From assembly GCF_003591035.1 (NCBI RefSeq), contig NZ_QYUO01000001.1, forward strand, positions 1 to 64,000: 64,000 bases of DNA, given 5' to 3'. Below the pieces are notes generated by a model, which was not told the DNA's origin, did not search any database, and saw only the letters and a program-made list of their open reading frames with translations. This stretch comes from Noviherbaspirillum saxi. GTDB lineage: Bacteria; Pseudomonadota; Gammaproteobacteria; Burkholderiales; Burkholderiaceae_D. The translations under genes were made by a program, and so were the position numbers. Below, piece after piece: positions 7,960-17,286 of this stretch. The number at the start of each line of letters is the position of its first letter. Positions within the stretch are counted from its first letter, which is position 1.

Positions 7960-9915
7960 ATGAGTGAGACAAGCAAACCGGGCGGACGCACCTTTCCCCG
8001 CATGCTGCTGCAGCATGCGCAAAGCCGCGCCGACAAACCCGCCTTCCGTGAAAAAGATCTCGGCATCTGGCAAACCTGGAATTGGGCGCAGGTCGCCGAC
8101 GAAGTGCGCGCGCTGGCATGCGGACTGGCGGCAATGGGATTCAAGCGCGGCATGAATCTGGCGATCGTCGGCGACAACCGTCCGCGCCTGTACTGGTCGA
8201 TGGCAGCCGCCCAATGCCTCGGCGGCGTGGCGGTCCCGCTGTACCAGGATGCGCCGGCGGCCGATATGGCTTATGTGCTGGACGATGCGGAAATCGACTT
8301 TGCGATTGTTGAAGACCAGGAACAGGTCGACAAGCTGTTTGAAATCAAGCAAGGGCTGAACCGCATTTCCCACATCGTTTACGACGATGAGCGCGGGATG
8401 CGACATTACCAGCAAGCCGAACTGACCTCGTTTGAAAAGGTGCAGCAGCTGGGCCGCGAATTCGAACGTGACCATCCCGGCTTTTTCATGAATGAAGTCA
8501 ACGCCGGCAGCGAAGACGATACCGCAGTGATGCTCTATACCTCGGGCACCACCGGCAAGCCCAAGGGCGTGTGCCAGACGCATCGCTCCTTCATGGCGGC
8601 CGCGGTCGGCGGCGTCGGCTTCGACAAGCTCACCGGCGACGACGACATCCTGTCCTACCTGCCGATGGCTTGGGTCGGCGATCACTTGTTCTCGTTCGCG
8701 CAGGCAATGGTCGCGGGTTTCACGGTCAATTGCCCGGAGTCCGGCGATACCGTGATGACCGATATGCGCGAAATCGGACCCACCTATTATTTCGCCCCGC
8801 CACGCGTGTTTGAAAACATGCTGACCACGGTCATGATCCGGATGGAAGACGCCGGGTCGATCAAGCGCAAGATGTTCCATCACTATATGGATGTCGCGCG
8901 TCGCGTCGGAGCGGATATTCTCGACCGCAAGCCGGTCTCATTGCTCGACCGGCTGCGCTATGCAATGGGCAATGTGCTCGTCTACGGCCCGCTGAAAAAC
9001 GTGCTCGGCTTGTCGCGCGTGCGCGTCGCGTATACCGCCGGTGCAGCGATCGGTCCGGACCTGTTCCGCTTTTACCGTTCTATCGGGGTCAACCTGAAGC
9101 AGCTGTATGGCTCGACAGAAACCTGCGCCTATGTGTGCCTGCAACCGGACGGAAACATCAAGTTCGACAGCGTCGGCCTGCCGGCACCCGGTGTCGAAGT
9201 CAAGCTTGCGCCCAACGGCGAAGTGCTGGTGAAGTCGGCGTCCATGCTCAAGGAATACTATAAGCGGCCCGATGCGACGCAGGAAGTCATCGATGCGGAT
9301 GGTTACTTCCATACCGGCGATGCCGGCCTGTTCGATGAAGAAGGCCATCTGAAGATCATCGACCGTGCCGCCGATGTCGGCCGGATGACCAACGGAGCGA
9401 TCTTCGCGCCCAACTATATCGAGAACAAGCTCAAGTTCTTCCCCTTCATCAAGGAAGCGGTCGCCTTCGGCAACGAGCGAGACCGGGTGTGTGCGTTCAT
9501 CAACATCGATATGGAAGCGGTCGGCAACTGGTCCGAGCGGCGCGGCATTGCGTATTCGGGCTATACCGATCTCGCGGCCAAGCGCGAAACCTATGACCTG
9601 ATCGCCGAATGCGTGGAAAAGGTCAACGCCGACCTGGCGAGCGAAGCCCTGATGTCGGACACGCAGATCCATCGCTTCCTGGTGTTGCACAAGGAACTGG
9701 ATCCGGACGACGACGAGTTGACGCGCACCCGCAAGGTACGCCGGCGTTTTGTCGCGGAAAAATACAAGGCGCTGATCGACGCGCTGTATGCGGGCAAGAC
9801 GTCGCAATACATAGAAACCCAGGTCAAGTTCGAAGACGGCCGCAAGGGCACGGTTTCGGCCGACCTGCGCATCGTCGATGTAAAGACCTATGGCGAATTG
9901 AAGAAGGCGGCATAA
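7960..9915 (+). CDS. Long-chain acyl-CoA synthetase (AMP-forming)
   Basis: 651-residue adenylate-forming ligase: acid + ATP to acyl-AMP, then thioester with CoA. The P-loop is YTSGTTGKPKG (near 195), the A5 motif is LYGSTETCAY, the A7 motif is YFHTGDAG and A8 is IIDRAADVGRMTNG. The insertion-rich C-terminus and 650-residue size fit the long-chain FadD15/ACSL type rather than acetyl-CoA synthetase. The A8 region reads DRAADVGRM where many members have DRKKDLIK, a variant seen in a subgroup linked to Liv transporters. The livG start is 3 nt after the stop, so it is the first gene of the transport operon. Confidence 0.9.
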   Translation: MSETSKPGGRTFPRMLLQHAQSRADKPAFREKDLGIWQTWNWAQVADEVRALACGLAAMGFKRGMNLAIVGDNRPRLYWSMAAAQCLGGVAVPLYQDAPAADMAYVLDDAEIDFAIVEDQEQVDKLFEIKQGLNRISHIVYDDERGMRHYQQAELTSFEKVQQLGREFERDHPGFFMNEVNAGSEDDTAVMLYTSGTTGKPKGVCQTHRSFMAAAVGGVGFDKLTGDDDILSYLPMAWVGDHLFSFAQAMVAGFTVNCPESGDTVMTDMREIGPTYYFAPPRVFENMLTTVMIRMEDAGSIKRKMFHHYMDVARRVGADILDRKPVSLLDRLRYAMGNVLVYGPLKNVLGLSRVRVAYTAGAAIGPDLFRFYRSIGVNLKQLYGSTETCAYVCLQPDGNIKFDSVGLPAPGVEVKLAPNGEVLVKSASMLKEYYKRPDATQEVIDADGYFHTGDAGLFDEEGHLKIIDRAADVGRMTNGAIFAPNYIENKLKFFPFIKEAVAFGNERDRVCAFINIDMEAVGNWSERRGIAYSGYTDLAAKRETYDLIAECVEKVNADLASEALMSDTQIHRFLVLHKELDPDDDELTRTRKVRRRFVAEKYKALIDALYAGKTSQYIETQVKFEDGRKGTVSADLRIVDVKTYGELKKAA

Positions 9916-9918
9916 GCG

Positions 9919-10707
9919 ATGAACGATAACCGCAAGATCGGCAATGTAATCCTGGACCTGCAGCATATCTCGCTCGCCTTCGGCGGGGTCAAGGCCTTGA
10001 CCGATATCTCCTTCGATGTGCGCGAGCATGAGATCCGCGCGATCATCGGCCCCAACGGCGCGGGCAAGAGCTCGATGCTGAATGTGATCAATGGCGTGTA
10101 CCGGCCGCAGCAGGGCAAGATCATTTATCGCGGCGAAGAACGGCACGACATGAATACCTATGCGGCGGCCAAGAGCGGCATTGCACGCACCTTTCAGAAT
10201 ATCGCGCTGTTCAAGGGCATGACCGTGCTCGACAACATCATGACCGGCCGTAACCTGAAGATGCAGACCAATTTCCTGCTGCAGGCGATTTACTGGGGTC
10301 CGGCGCAGCGCGAGGAAATCGCGCATCGCAAGAAGGTGGAATCAATCATCGACTTCCTGGAAATCCAGCATATCCGCAAGACGCCGGTTTCGCGCTTGCC
10401 CTATGGCTTGCAAAAGCGTGTGGAGCTGGGGCGCGCGCTGGCGGCGGAACCGGAAATCCTGTTGCTGGACGAGCCGATGGCCGGGATGAATGTCGAGGAA
10501 AAGCAGGACATGTGCCGCTTCATCCTCGATGTGAATGACCAGTTCGGCACCACGATCGTGCTGATCGAGCACGACATGGGTGTGGTGATGGATATTTCGG
10601 ATCGGGTAGTGGTGCTGGATTACGGCAAGAAGATCGGCGATGGTACGCCGGAGGAAGTGCGCAGTAATCAGGATGTGATCAATGCGTATCTCGGCGTAGC
10701 GCATTAA
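9919..10707 (+). CDS. livG: Branched-chain amino acid type ABC transporter ATPase (LivG)
   Basis: 262 residues. Walker A GPNGAGKSS, Walker B LLLDEPMAGM and the family-specific N-terminal QHISLAFGGVKALTD identify LivG. The usual ABC signature LSGGQ is replaced by LPYGLQKRVELGRALA, a change common in this LivG subgroup. It contains the LivG insertion with SIIDFLEIQHIR. It starts 3 nt behind the acyl-CoA ligase stop. The role is energising import together with LivF; the substrate is unlikely to be leucine given the two CoA ligases around it. Confidence 0.92.
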   Translation: MNDNRKIGNVILDLQHISLAFGGVKALTDISFDVREHEIRAIIGPNGAGKSSMLNVINGVYRPQQGKIIYRGEERHDMNTYAAAKSGIARTFQNIALFKGMTVLDNIMTGRNLKMQTNFLLQAIYWGPAQREEIAHRKKVESIIDFLEIQHIRKTPVSRLPYGLQKRVELGRALAAEPEILLLDEPMAGMNVEEKQDMCRFILDVNDQFGTTIVLIEHDMGVVMDISDRVVVLDYGKKIGDGTPEEVRSNQDVINAYLGVAH

Positions 10708-10714
10708 CGGACAG

Positions 10715-10758
10715 GCTCCCTCCCCCTACGCCGGGCGCCCCTGCAAGGGAGAGGGAAC
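10715..10758. repeat. CCCTCCCCCT-type intergenic palindromic repeat, copy 1
   Basis: CTCCCTCCCCCTACGCCGGG followed by CGCCCCTGCAAGGGAGAGGG, an imperfect inverted repeat between livG and livH. It belongs to the family seen also at 14246, 19747, 28547, 38281 and 42936. It lies inside the operon, so any termination effect must be partial. Confidence 0.8.
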
Positions 10759-10796
10759 GCTACACAGATCGAAACAAGATCGGTTAAGGATATCAG

Positions 10797-11699
10797 ATGG
10801 AAATCAGTTTCTTTTTCGAAGTGTTGATCGGCGGCCTGCTCGCCGGCGTCATGTATGCCCTGGTGGCGCTCGGCTTCGTGCTGATCTACAAAGCTTCCGG
10901 CGTATTCAACTTTGCGCAAGGTGCGATGGTGTTCTTCGCCGCCCTGACCTGCGTCGGCTTGATCGACAAATTCGGCGTGCCACTCTGGCTCGCGATTCCG
11001 TTGACGATGGCGGCAATGGTGCTGCTGGGTCTGGCAACCGAACGCATCGTGCTGCGGCCGCTGGTCAACCAGCATGAAATCACGCTGTTCATGGCCACCA
11101 TCGGCCTGACCTTCTTTATCGAAGGGCTCGCTCAGCTGATCTGGGGTTCGCAGGTAAGGCGACTTGATATCGGCATCGAAGACGTGCCTATCATGTACCT
11201 GCTGGATAACTTCAATATCTCGATTTCGCAATTCGATGTGACCGCTGCCGGCATTTGCGCGATCCTGGTGACCGGGCTGGCGCTGTTCTTTTCCAAGACC
11301 AAGATCGGCCGCGCCTTGCGCGCAGTGGCCGACGACCATCAAGCCGCGCTGGCGGTCGGCATTCCGCTGCAACAGATCTGGGGCATCGTCTGGGCGGTTG
11401 CCGGTTTTGTCGCGCTGGTCGCCGGATTGCTTTGGGGTGCGCGCAACGGCGTGCAGTTCGCGCTGACCTTCGTCGCGTTGAAAGCCTTGCCGGTGCTGAT
11501 CCTGGGCGGATTTACCTCGGTGCCAGGCGCGATCGTCGGCGGCCTGATCATCGGCGCATCCGAAAAACTGGCCGAGGTGTATATCGGACCGATGGTGGGC
11601 GGCGGCATCGAGGGTTGGTTCCCGTATGTGCTGGCATTGCTGTTCTTGCTGGTACGGCCGGAAGGTTTGTTTGGTGAAAAGATTATTCGACGGATTTAG
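10797..11699 (+). CDS. livH: Liv-type ABC transporter permease (LivH)
   Basis: 300-residue inner-membrane permease with about eight hydrophobic segments. Family marks are LIGGLLAGVMYALVALGFVL at the N-terminus, the ASGVFNFAQGAMVFFAA segment, and the coupling sequence TKIGRALRAVADDHQAALAVGI. The C-terminal GGFTSVPGAIVGGLIIGASE is typical of LivH. It is separated from livG by the 44-bp repeat. Start ATG 10797 follows AAGGATATCAG. Confidence 0.92.
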   Translation: MEISFFFEVLIGGLLAGVMYALVALGFVLIYKASGVFNFAQGAMVFFAALTCVGLIDKFGVPLWLAIPLTMAAMVLLGLATERIVLRPLVNQHEITLFMATIGLTFFIEGLAQLIWGSQVRRLDIGIEDVPIMYLLDNFNISISQFDVTAAGICAILVTGLALFFSKTKIGRALRAVADDHQAALAVGIPLQQIWGIVWAVAGFVALVAGLLWGARNGVQFALTFVALKALPVLILGGFTSVPGAIVGGLIIGASEKLAEVYIGPMVGGGIEGWFPYVLALLFLLVRPEGLFGEKIIRRI

Positions 11700-11786
11700 C
11701 GTCTTGCATTCTCCGCACTCAGGGAAGCAAGCCGCAGCAGTAATTACGATTGACTACAAGCCACGTTATTAGTCAGGAAAAAAACT

Positions 11787-12845
11787 ATGTTCTACCGCGA
11801 AGCAGGTCAATTCAAACCTACCTACCAGGCCGACAGCCAGATCTTTCCGATCCGGCAGGATCGCATCGGCATCATGCTGCTGCTGGCGATCGCCTTTCTG
11901 GCGGTGCCGCTGGTCGCCACGCCCTATATGTTCTCGGCGATCCTGATTCCCTTCCTGATCTTTTCACTGGCAGCACTGGGCTTGAACATCCTGACCGGCT
12001 ATGCCGGCCAGCTGTCCTTGGGCACGGCGGCCTTCATGGCGGTCGGCGCATTTGCCGCCTATAACTTCATGCTGCGCATACCCGGCATTCCGGTATTGCT
12101 GGCATTCGTCCTGGGCGGATTGTGCGCGGCGCTGGTGGGGGTTGCCTTCGGTTTGCCTTCGTTGCGCATCCGCGGCTTTTACCTCGCCGCTGCGACGCTG
12201 GCTACGCAATTCTTTGTAGTCTGGTGCCTGACCAAGATCCAGTGGTTCACCAACTACAGTTCGTCAGGCGTGATCACGGCGCAAAAGATCACCATTCTCG
12301 GCTACAACTTCGACACGCCGGGCAGCAAGTATGTGTTGACCTTGGCCATCGTATGCGTGATGGCGCTGATGCTGCGCAACATGGTACGCACCAATGTCGG
12401 CCGCTCGTGGATGGCGGTGCGCGACATGGATGTCGCGGCCGAAGTGATCGGCTTCCGGCTGATGCGCACCAAGCTGCTGGCGTTCGCGGTCAGCTCCTTT
12501 TATTGCGGCGTCGCCGGTGCACTGTATGCGTATGCCTACCTCGGCACCGTCGAGCCGGAAGCCTACAGCCTCGACCTGTCGTTCCGCATCCTGTTCATGA
12601 TCATCATCGGCGGCGTCGGCTCGATCATCGGCGCCTTCTTCGGCGCAGCCTTCATCGTGCTGCTGCCTATCCTGCTCAACATCATCGCGCATGCATTACA
12701 GCTGCCGACGTCGGTCGCGTCCAATCTGGAGCTGATGGTGTTTGGCGCGCTCATCATTTTCTTCCTGATCGTCGAACCGCATGGCTTGGCCCGTCTCTGG
12801 CAGATCGCGAAGGAAAAACTGCGTTTGTGGCCGTTTCCGCATTAA
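11787..12845 (+). CDS. livM: Liv-type ABC transporter permease (LivM)
   Basis: 352 residues with an N-terminal polar tail of about 25 residues (FYREAGQFKP) and about nine hydrophobic segments. Diagnostic parts are ALGLNILTGYAGQLSLGTAAFM, the coupling loop RTNVGRSWMAVRDMDVAAEVIGF, and FRILFMIIIGGVGSIIGAFFGA. The N-terminal tail starting FYREAGQFK is characteristic of LivM proteins found with acyl-CoA ligases in Burkholderiales. Start ATG 11787 has CAGGAAAAAA upstream. Confidence 0.92.
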   Translation: MFYREAGQFKPTYQADSQIFPIRQDRIGIMLLLAIAFLAVPLVATPYMFSAILIPFLIFSLAALGLNILTGYAGQLSLGTAAFMAVGAFAAYNFMLRIPGIPVLLAFVLGGLCAALVGVAFGLPSLRIRGFYLAAATLATQFFVVWCLTKIQWFTNYSSSGVITAQKITILGYNFDTPGSKYVLTLAIVCVMALMLRNMVRTNVGRSWMAVRDMDVAAEVIGFRLMRTKLLAFAVSSFYCGVAGALYAYAYLGTVEPEAYSLDLSFRILFMIIIGGVGSIIGAFFGAAFIVLLPILLNIIAHALQLPTSVASNLELMVFGALIIFFLIVEPHGLARLWQIAKEKLRLWPFPH

Positions 12846-12905
12846 AGCGTCCAGGACTTTCCGTTTCACCAGTTGTCACTGCTGTCTAATAATAGGAGGA
12901 GCACC

Positions 12906-14210
12906 ATGAAGTTGATTAAATCAATCCTGATCGGCGCCGCACTGACCGGCACTGTCAGTGTCGCTGCGGCACAGGAACAATTCATCCCCATCCTTTCCTA
13001 CCGTGTTGGTCCCTATGCGGCCGGCGGCTCCGGATTCTTCGGCGGCTCGATTGACTATATGAACCTGGTCAATGCCAACGGCGGCATCAACGGCGTCAAG
13101 CTGAAATGGGAAGAGTGCGAAACCGAATACAACGCTTCGCGCGGCGTCGAATGCTATGAACGCCTGAAGTCGAACAGCGGCGGCGCGTCGCTGGTCGAGC
13201 CGCTGGCAACCGGCATTGCCTACGGCATCCTGGACCGCGTCGCGACCGACAAGATCCCGATGACGACACTGGGCTACGGCCGCTCCGACGCTGCCAACGG
13301 CAAGGTATTTCCGTATGTCTTTCCGCTGATCACCAGCTACTGGAACCAGGCTGCGGCGATGGTGGCTTATCTCGGCAGCAAGGAAGGCGGCGTAGACAAA
13401 CTCAAGGGCAAGAAGATCGTGCACCTGTACCACGACTCCGCGTTTGGCAAGGAACCGCTGCCTGTGCTGGAAGCGCAGTCGCAGCAATACGGTTTCGAGC
13501 TGATCAAGATCCCGGTCGCGCATCCCGGCAACGAGCAGCAATCGCAGTGGCTGCAGATCCGCCAGGCCAAGCCAGACTATGTGATCCTGTGGGGCTGGGG
13601 CGTGATGAATGCGGTGGCGATCAAGACCGCGCAGCGTAACGGCTTCCCGCGCGAGAAGATGCTGGGCGTCTGGTGGGCGGGTTCCGAGGAAGACACGATC
13701 CCGGCCGGCGACGCGGCCAAGGGCTACACCACGATGACCTTCAACACGCCGGGCAACTATCCGGTGCTCGATGAAATCCGCAAGAAAGTCTACGACGCCG
13801 GCAAGGGCAACCTGGACGACAAGGCGCGCGTGGGCTCGGTCTATCACATGCGCGGCGTGACTGCCGGCATCCTGTGGGTGGAAGCAATCCGCAAGGCGCA
13901 GGAAAAATACGGCAAGGGCAAGGTCATGACCGGCGAGCAAGTACGCTGGGGCTTTGAAAACCTGAACATCGACGAGGCACGCCAGAAGCAATTGGGCGCA
14001 GCCGGCATGTTCCCGCCGGTAAAGACTTCCTGCGAAGACCATGAAGGTTCGGGCGCGGTCAAAGTGCAGCAGTGGAGTGGTACGAAATGGGTGCCGATCA
14101 CGCCGAACTGGGTGGTTGGCGACAAGGCCCTGACACGCAAGCTGCTGGAAGAGTCGTCGAACAAGTATGCGACCGAGAAGAATATCAAGGCCGCGTGCAT
14201 GAACGGATAA
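12906..14210 (+). CDS. Liv-type ABC transporter periplasmic substrate-binding protein
   Basis: 434 residues of the type I periplasmic binding fold. ATG 12906 is chosen because GGAGGA stands 8 nt upstream and a signal peptide follows (cleavage after SVAAA). The opening ILSYRVGPYAAGGSGFFGGS and the segment NANGGINGVKLKWEECET are the ligand-pocket region of this family. Cysteines at WEECETEYN and GVECYERL, and at KTSCEDHEG, may form disulfides. It is a larger version (about 430 residues) of the type found beside acyl-CoA ligases; the ligand is unknown but probably a carboxylic acid. Confidence 0.9.
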   Translation: MKLIKSILIGAALTGTVSVAAAQEQFIPILSYRVGPYAAGGSGFFGGSIDYMNLVNANGGINGVKLKWEECETEYNASRGVECYERLKSNSGGASLVEPLATGIAYGILDRVATDKIPMTTLGYGRSDAANGKVFPYVFPLITSYWNQAAAMVAYLGSKEGGVDKLKGKKIVHLYHDSAFGKEPLPVLEAQSQQYGFELIKIPVAHPGNEQQSQWLQIRQAKPDYVILWGWGVMNAVAIKTAQRNGFPREKMLGVWWAGSEEDTIPAGDAAKGYTTMTFNTPGNYPVLDEIRKKVYDAGKGNLDDKARVGSVYHMRGVTAGILWVEAIRKAQEKYGKGKVMTGEQVRWGFENLNIDEARQKQLGAAGMFPPVKTSCEDHEGSGAVKVQQWSGTKWVPITPNWVVGDKALTRKLLEESSNKYATEKNIKAACMNG

Positions 14211-14245
14211 GCATACTGCCGACTGCATTGCTCCAACCTGCGCAT

Positions 14246-14278
14246 GGTTCCCTCCCCCTGAAAGGGGGGAAGGGATCG
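14246..14278. repeat. CCCTCCCCCT-type palindromic repeat, copy 2
   Basis: GGTTCCCTCCCCCTGAAAGG continuing GGGGAAGGGATCGTG, a stem-loop between the binding-protein gene and livF. Same family as the copy at 10715. The following ATCGTGCGGC also occurs beside the copy at 19747, so the repeat unit extends beyond the stem. Confidence 0.75.
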
Positions 14279-14322
14279 TGCGGCAAATTGCTCCACACTG
14301 CTGCGTATACCGCTATGCCACT

Positions 14323-15159
14323 ATGAGCCTATCTCCAGCCACTTCCGCAACCGCGACTGCGCCCTATCTCTCGGTCAACAACATCGAGGTCATCTACGAT
14401 CACGTGATCCTGGTGTTGAAAGGCGTGTCGCTGCAAGTCCCGCAAGGCAAGATCGTCGCACTGCTTGGCGCCAACGGCGCAGGCAAGTCGACCACGATGA
14501 AATCGATTTCCACCCTGTTGCGCGGCGAGCGCGGCGACGTCACCAAGGGCAGCGTCGAATTCAAGGGTGAGCGCATCGATCAGTTGACCCCGAACGAACT
14601 CGTCAAGCGCGGTCTGTCGCAAGTGATGGAAGGCCGTCACTGCTTCGGTCACCTGACGATAGAAGAAAACCTGCTGACCGGCGCCTATACCCGCAAGATT
14701 TCGCGCACCGAGCTCAAGGATTCGCTGGAAATGGTTTATCACTATTTTCCACGCCTCAAGCAACGGCGCACCTCGCAGGCCGGCTATACATCGGGCGGCG
14801 AACAACAGATGTGCGCGATCGGCCGCTCGCTGATGGCCAAGCCATCGATGATCCTGCTCGACGAACCGTCGATGGGTCTGGCGCCGCAGATCGTCGAAGA
14901 GATTTTCGAGATCGTGAAAGATCTTAATACCAAGGAAAACGTGTCTTTCCTGGTGGCCGAACAAAACACCATGGTCGCGCTGCGCTATGCGGATTTCGGC
15001 TACATCCTCGAGAACGGCCGCGTCGTGATGGAAGGCGATGCCGACGATCTCGCCTCGAATGAAGATGTGAAGGAATTCTATCTGGGCGTATCGGGCGCAG
15101 GACGCAAGAGCTTCCGCGACATGAAGTTTTATCGCCGTCGCAAGCGCTGGCTTGCCTGA
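14323..15159 (+). CDS. livF: Liv-type ABC transporter ATPase (LivF)
   Basis: 278 residues. Walker A GANGAGKST, signature TSGGEQQMCAIGRSLM, Walker B MILLDEPSMGLAPQ, and the N-terminal NNIEVIYDHVILVLKGVSL identify LivF. The start ATG 14323 (MSLSPATS) is the first Met close to the conserved core; a GTG at 14278 would add residues encoded by the repeat and is less likely. No strong ribosome site is visible. The C-terminus is extended by about 25 basic residues (SFRDMKFYRRRKRW), seen in this transporter subgroup. Confidence 0.9.
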   Translation: MSLSPATSATATAPYLSVNNIEVIYDHVILVLKGVSLQVPQGKIVALLGANGAGKSTTMKSISTLLRGERGDVTKGSVEFKGERIDQLTPNELVKRGLSQVMEGRHCFGHLTIEENLLTGAYTRKISRTELKDSLEMVYHYFPRLKQRRTSQAGYTSGGEQQMCAIGRSLMAKPSMILLDEPSMGLAPQIVEEIFEIVKDLNTKENVSFLVAEQNTMVALRYADFGYILENGRVVMEGDADDLASNEDVKEFYLGVSGAGRKSFRDMKFYRRRKRWLA

Positions 15160-15185
15160 ATGATGTCAACAAGGATGAGCTTGTC

Positions 15186-16433
15186 ATGAGCGATTTTCTG
15201 GATTCACTGGAAGCGCGCGATCCTCAGCAACGCGAACAGGCGTTGCTGGCGCGGCTCCCGGAACTGGTGGCCCGCGCGCAGTCTGCGCCCGGCTGGGCCC
15301 GCATTTTAGGCGGTGTCAATGCGGCCGACATCACGTCGCGCGTCGCGCTTGCGCAATTGCCGGTCACGCGCAAATCCGACCTGAAGGACTTGCAGCAGGA
15401 CGCCGCGCCGTTCGGCGGCCTGACCACGACAGCGGCGCGGCAAATGCGCCATCTGTTCATGTCGCCCGGTCCGATCTTCGATCCGGAAGGATACGGCGAG
15501 GATTGGTGGCGCTTTGCCCGGCCGATGGCCGCGCTCGGCCTGCGTGCCGGCCATATCGTGCAAAACTGCTTTTCTTACCATTTCACCCCGGCCGCTTTCA
15601 TGGCTGAAGGCGGCGCGGCGCGGCTGGGATGCGCAGTGATCCCGGCCGGCATCGGCCAGACCGAGATGCAGGTGCAGGCGATGGCCGAACTGAGGCCGGA
15701 TGCCTATATCGGCACGCCGTCTTTTCTCAAGATCATCATTGAAAAGGCACGTGAAATGCAGGCCGACATCAGCAGCGTGCAGCGCGCGCTGGTCGGCGCC
15801 GAAGCCTTGCCGCCCTCGCTGCGCAAATGGCTGCAGGACAATGGCGTGCCGCATGTGTTGCAGATGTACGGCTCGGCCGATATCGGCAATATCGCCTATG
15901 AAACCGAGACCGATGGCCAGGTCAATCCCGGCATGGTGCTCGATGAAGACCTGATCCTGGAAATCGTGCGCCCGGGCACCGGCGATCCGGTGCCCGAAGG
16001 CGAAGTCGGTGAAGTGGTCATTACCTCGTTCAATCCCGACTATCCATTGATACGCTTCGGCACCGGCGACATGTCGGCGGTCCTGCCCGGCATTTCCCCA
16101 TGTGGGCGCACCAATGTGCGGATCAAGGGTTGGATGGGACGTGCAGATCAGACCACCAAGGTGCGCGCGATGTTCGTGCATCCGTCACAGGTGGCTGAAG
16201 TGATCAAACGCTATCCGCAGATTGCGAAAGCGCGGCTGGTGGTGAGCGGCGAAATGGCCAACGATGTGATGACCCTGCATTGCGAGGTCGACGATCCGGC
16301 CAGCGTGCCGTCGGCGGCAATTGTGGAGACGATCCGCGATGTGACCAAATTGCGCGGCGCGTTGCAATTGGTTGCGCGTGGCACCTTGCCCAACGATGGC
16401 AAGGTGATCGAGGACGCGCGCAAGTACGAGTAA
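15186..16433 (+). CDS. PaaK-like AMP-dependent CoA ligase
   Basis: 415 residues with the architecture of phenylacetate-CoA ligase. Recognisable parts are FMSPGPIFDPEG (nucleotide loop region), YIGTPSFLKIIIEKA, QMYGSADIGNIAYET (A5 motif) and LIRFGTGDMSAVLPG (A7 motif), with the short C-terminal domain starting near GRTNVRIKGWMGRAD. The glycine-rich SSGTTG loop of PaaK is degenerate here, so substrate and activity are open. It closes the ligase-Liv cluster (26 nt after livF) and is probably part of the same operon. A clear terminator follows. Confidence 0.85.
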   Translation: MSDFLDSLEARDPQQREQALLARLPELVARAQSAPGWARILGGVNAADITSRVALAQLPVTRKSDLKDLQQDAAPFGGLTTTAARQMRHLFMSPGPIFDPEGYGEDWWRFARPMAALGLRAGHIVQNCFSYHFTPAAFMAEGGAARLGCAVIPAGIGQTEMQVQAMAELRPDAYIGTPSFLKIIIEKAREMQADISSVQRALVGAEALPPSLRKWLQDNGVPHVLQMYGSADIGNIAYETETDGQVNPGMVLDEDLILEIVRPGTGDPVPEGEVGEVVITSFNPDYPLIRFGTGDMSAVLPGISPCGRTNVRIKGWMGRADQTTKVRAMFVHPSQVAEVIKRYPQIAKARLVVSGEMANDVMTLHCEVDDPASVPSAAIVETIRDVTKLRGALQLVARGTLPNDGKVIEDARKYE

Positions 16434-16443
16434 GACTGACAAA

Positions 16444-16474
16444 AAGGCTGCCGCCGGTTCGGCGGCAGCCTCTT
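16444..16474. terminator. Bidirectional terminator hairpin
   Basis: AGGCTGCCGCC (16445-16455) pairs perfectly with GGCGGCAGCCT (16461-16471) across a 5-nt loop. The stem is flanked by an A-run on the left and T-rich sequence on the right. It lies between the convergent ligase gene and the minus-strand small gene and serves both. Confidence 0.85.
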
Positions 16475-16484
16475 CATCACCAGG

Positions 16485-16745
16485 CTAGAACGGTTTCTTG
16501 ATGACCTTGTCCGGCGATTTGCCGGGCCTGTCGTTGACCACTTCATCGACCCCGCCGGTCGCGCGTAAATCGGTATCGACCTGACCTTCCTGCAAGTCCT
16601 CGTACGCCTGCTTCATATCGTCGCGCACATTGTCGTCTTCATAATTGTCGTTCGACTCGTCGCGTTCGTGCGGCATGCGCGGCGTCGATCCGTCGCGGTA
16701 CGGTCGTTGCGTGCTCACCTGATGTTGCTTCAATGTCGTCTTCAT
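16485..16745 (-). CDS. Small acidic hypothetical protein
   Basis: 86 residues, rich in Asp, Glu, Arg and Asn (DESNDNYEDDNVRDDMKQAY), with no membrane segment or recognised domain; it is probably mostly disordered. AGCGAGGGAGCG in front of ATG 16745 gives a good ribosome site. Codon use and its place directly behind a terminator support a real gene. Function unknown. Confidence 0.7.
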   Translation of the reverse strand: MKTTLKQHQVSTQRPYRDGSTPRMPHERDESNDNYEDDNVRDDMKQAYEDLQEGQVDTDLRATGGVDEVVNDRPGKSPDKVIKKPF

Positions 16746-16831
16746 CGCTCCCTCGCTGAAAAGGTGAATAAGAGTTCGAGACGCTAACAGGGGAAAGATT
16801 CCCCTTTCACTGAAGCAAGTTGATGATGGGT

Positions 16832-17134
16832 TCAGGCACCTTCGACGATAAAGAGCCTGCCGATCGAATTCGCTTGCCGGATCTGCAATGCTTTCTGGTA
16901 CTCCACTGATTCGTACCAGCGCCGCGCCTGCGCCAACGAAGGAAATTCAACGATCACGGTACGCCAGCCTGCATTGTGGGTTTCATCTTCGCCCTCGCGC
17001 TGGTCGCGTTCACCGCCGCGTACCAGGAACTGCCCGCCATATTGCATGGCGGCAGCGGTCGACAACGCACGGTAGCCTTCGTAATTGGTCGGATTGGTAA
17101 CTTTGATTTCCGCCACGACATAAGCCTTGTTCAT
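16832..17134 (-). CDS. DUF1330 family protein
   Basis: 100 residues of the ferredoxin-like dimeric alpha/beta fold (DUF1330). The pattern AYVVAEIKVTNPTNYEGYRA, then QFLVRGGERDQREG, TVIVEFPSLAQARRWYES and the final FIVEG matches the family. ATG 17134 is preferred over an ATG 18 nt upstream because GGAG stands 6 nt before it. Members are small cytosolic proteins of unproven function. No operon partner. Confidence 0.9.
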   Translation of the reverse strand: MNKAYVVAEIKVTNPTNYEGYRALSTAAAMQYGGQFLVRGGERDQREGEDETHNAGWRTVIVEFPSLAQARRWYESVEYQKALQIRQANSIGRLFIVEGA

Positions 17135-17286
17135 GCTGTGCTCCATTTCCATTCGGGTAACTGCTCGCTATCTTGCCATAGGCACGCGGCCGGCATATGA
17201 TGGCCGCCCACGACGGGCTGCGGTAGGATGGTCGCACCCTGTCAATCAAGTCCAAGTTTATTTTTTCTGTTTTGAGGCGCTGCGCC

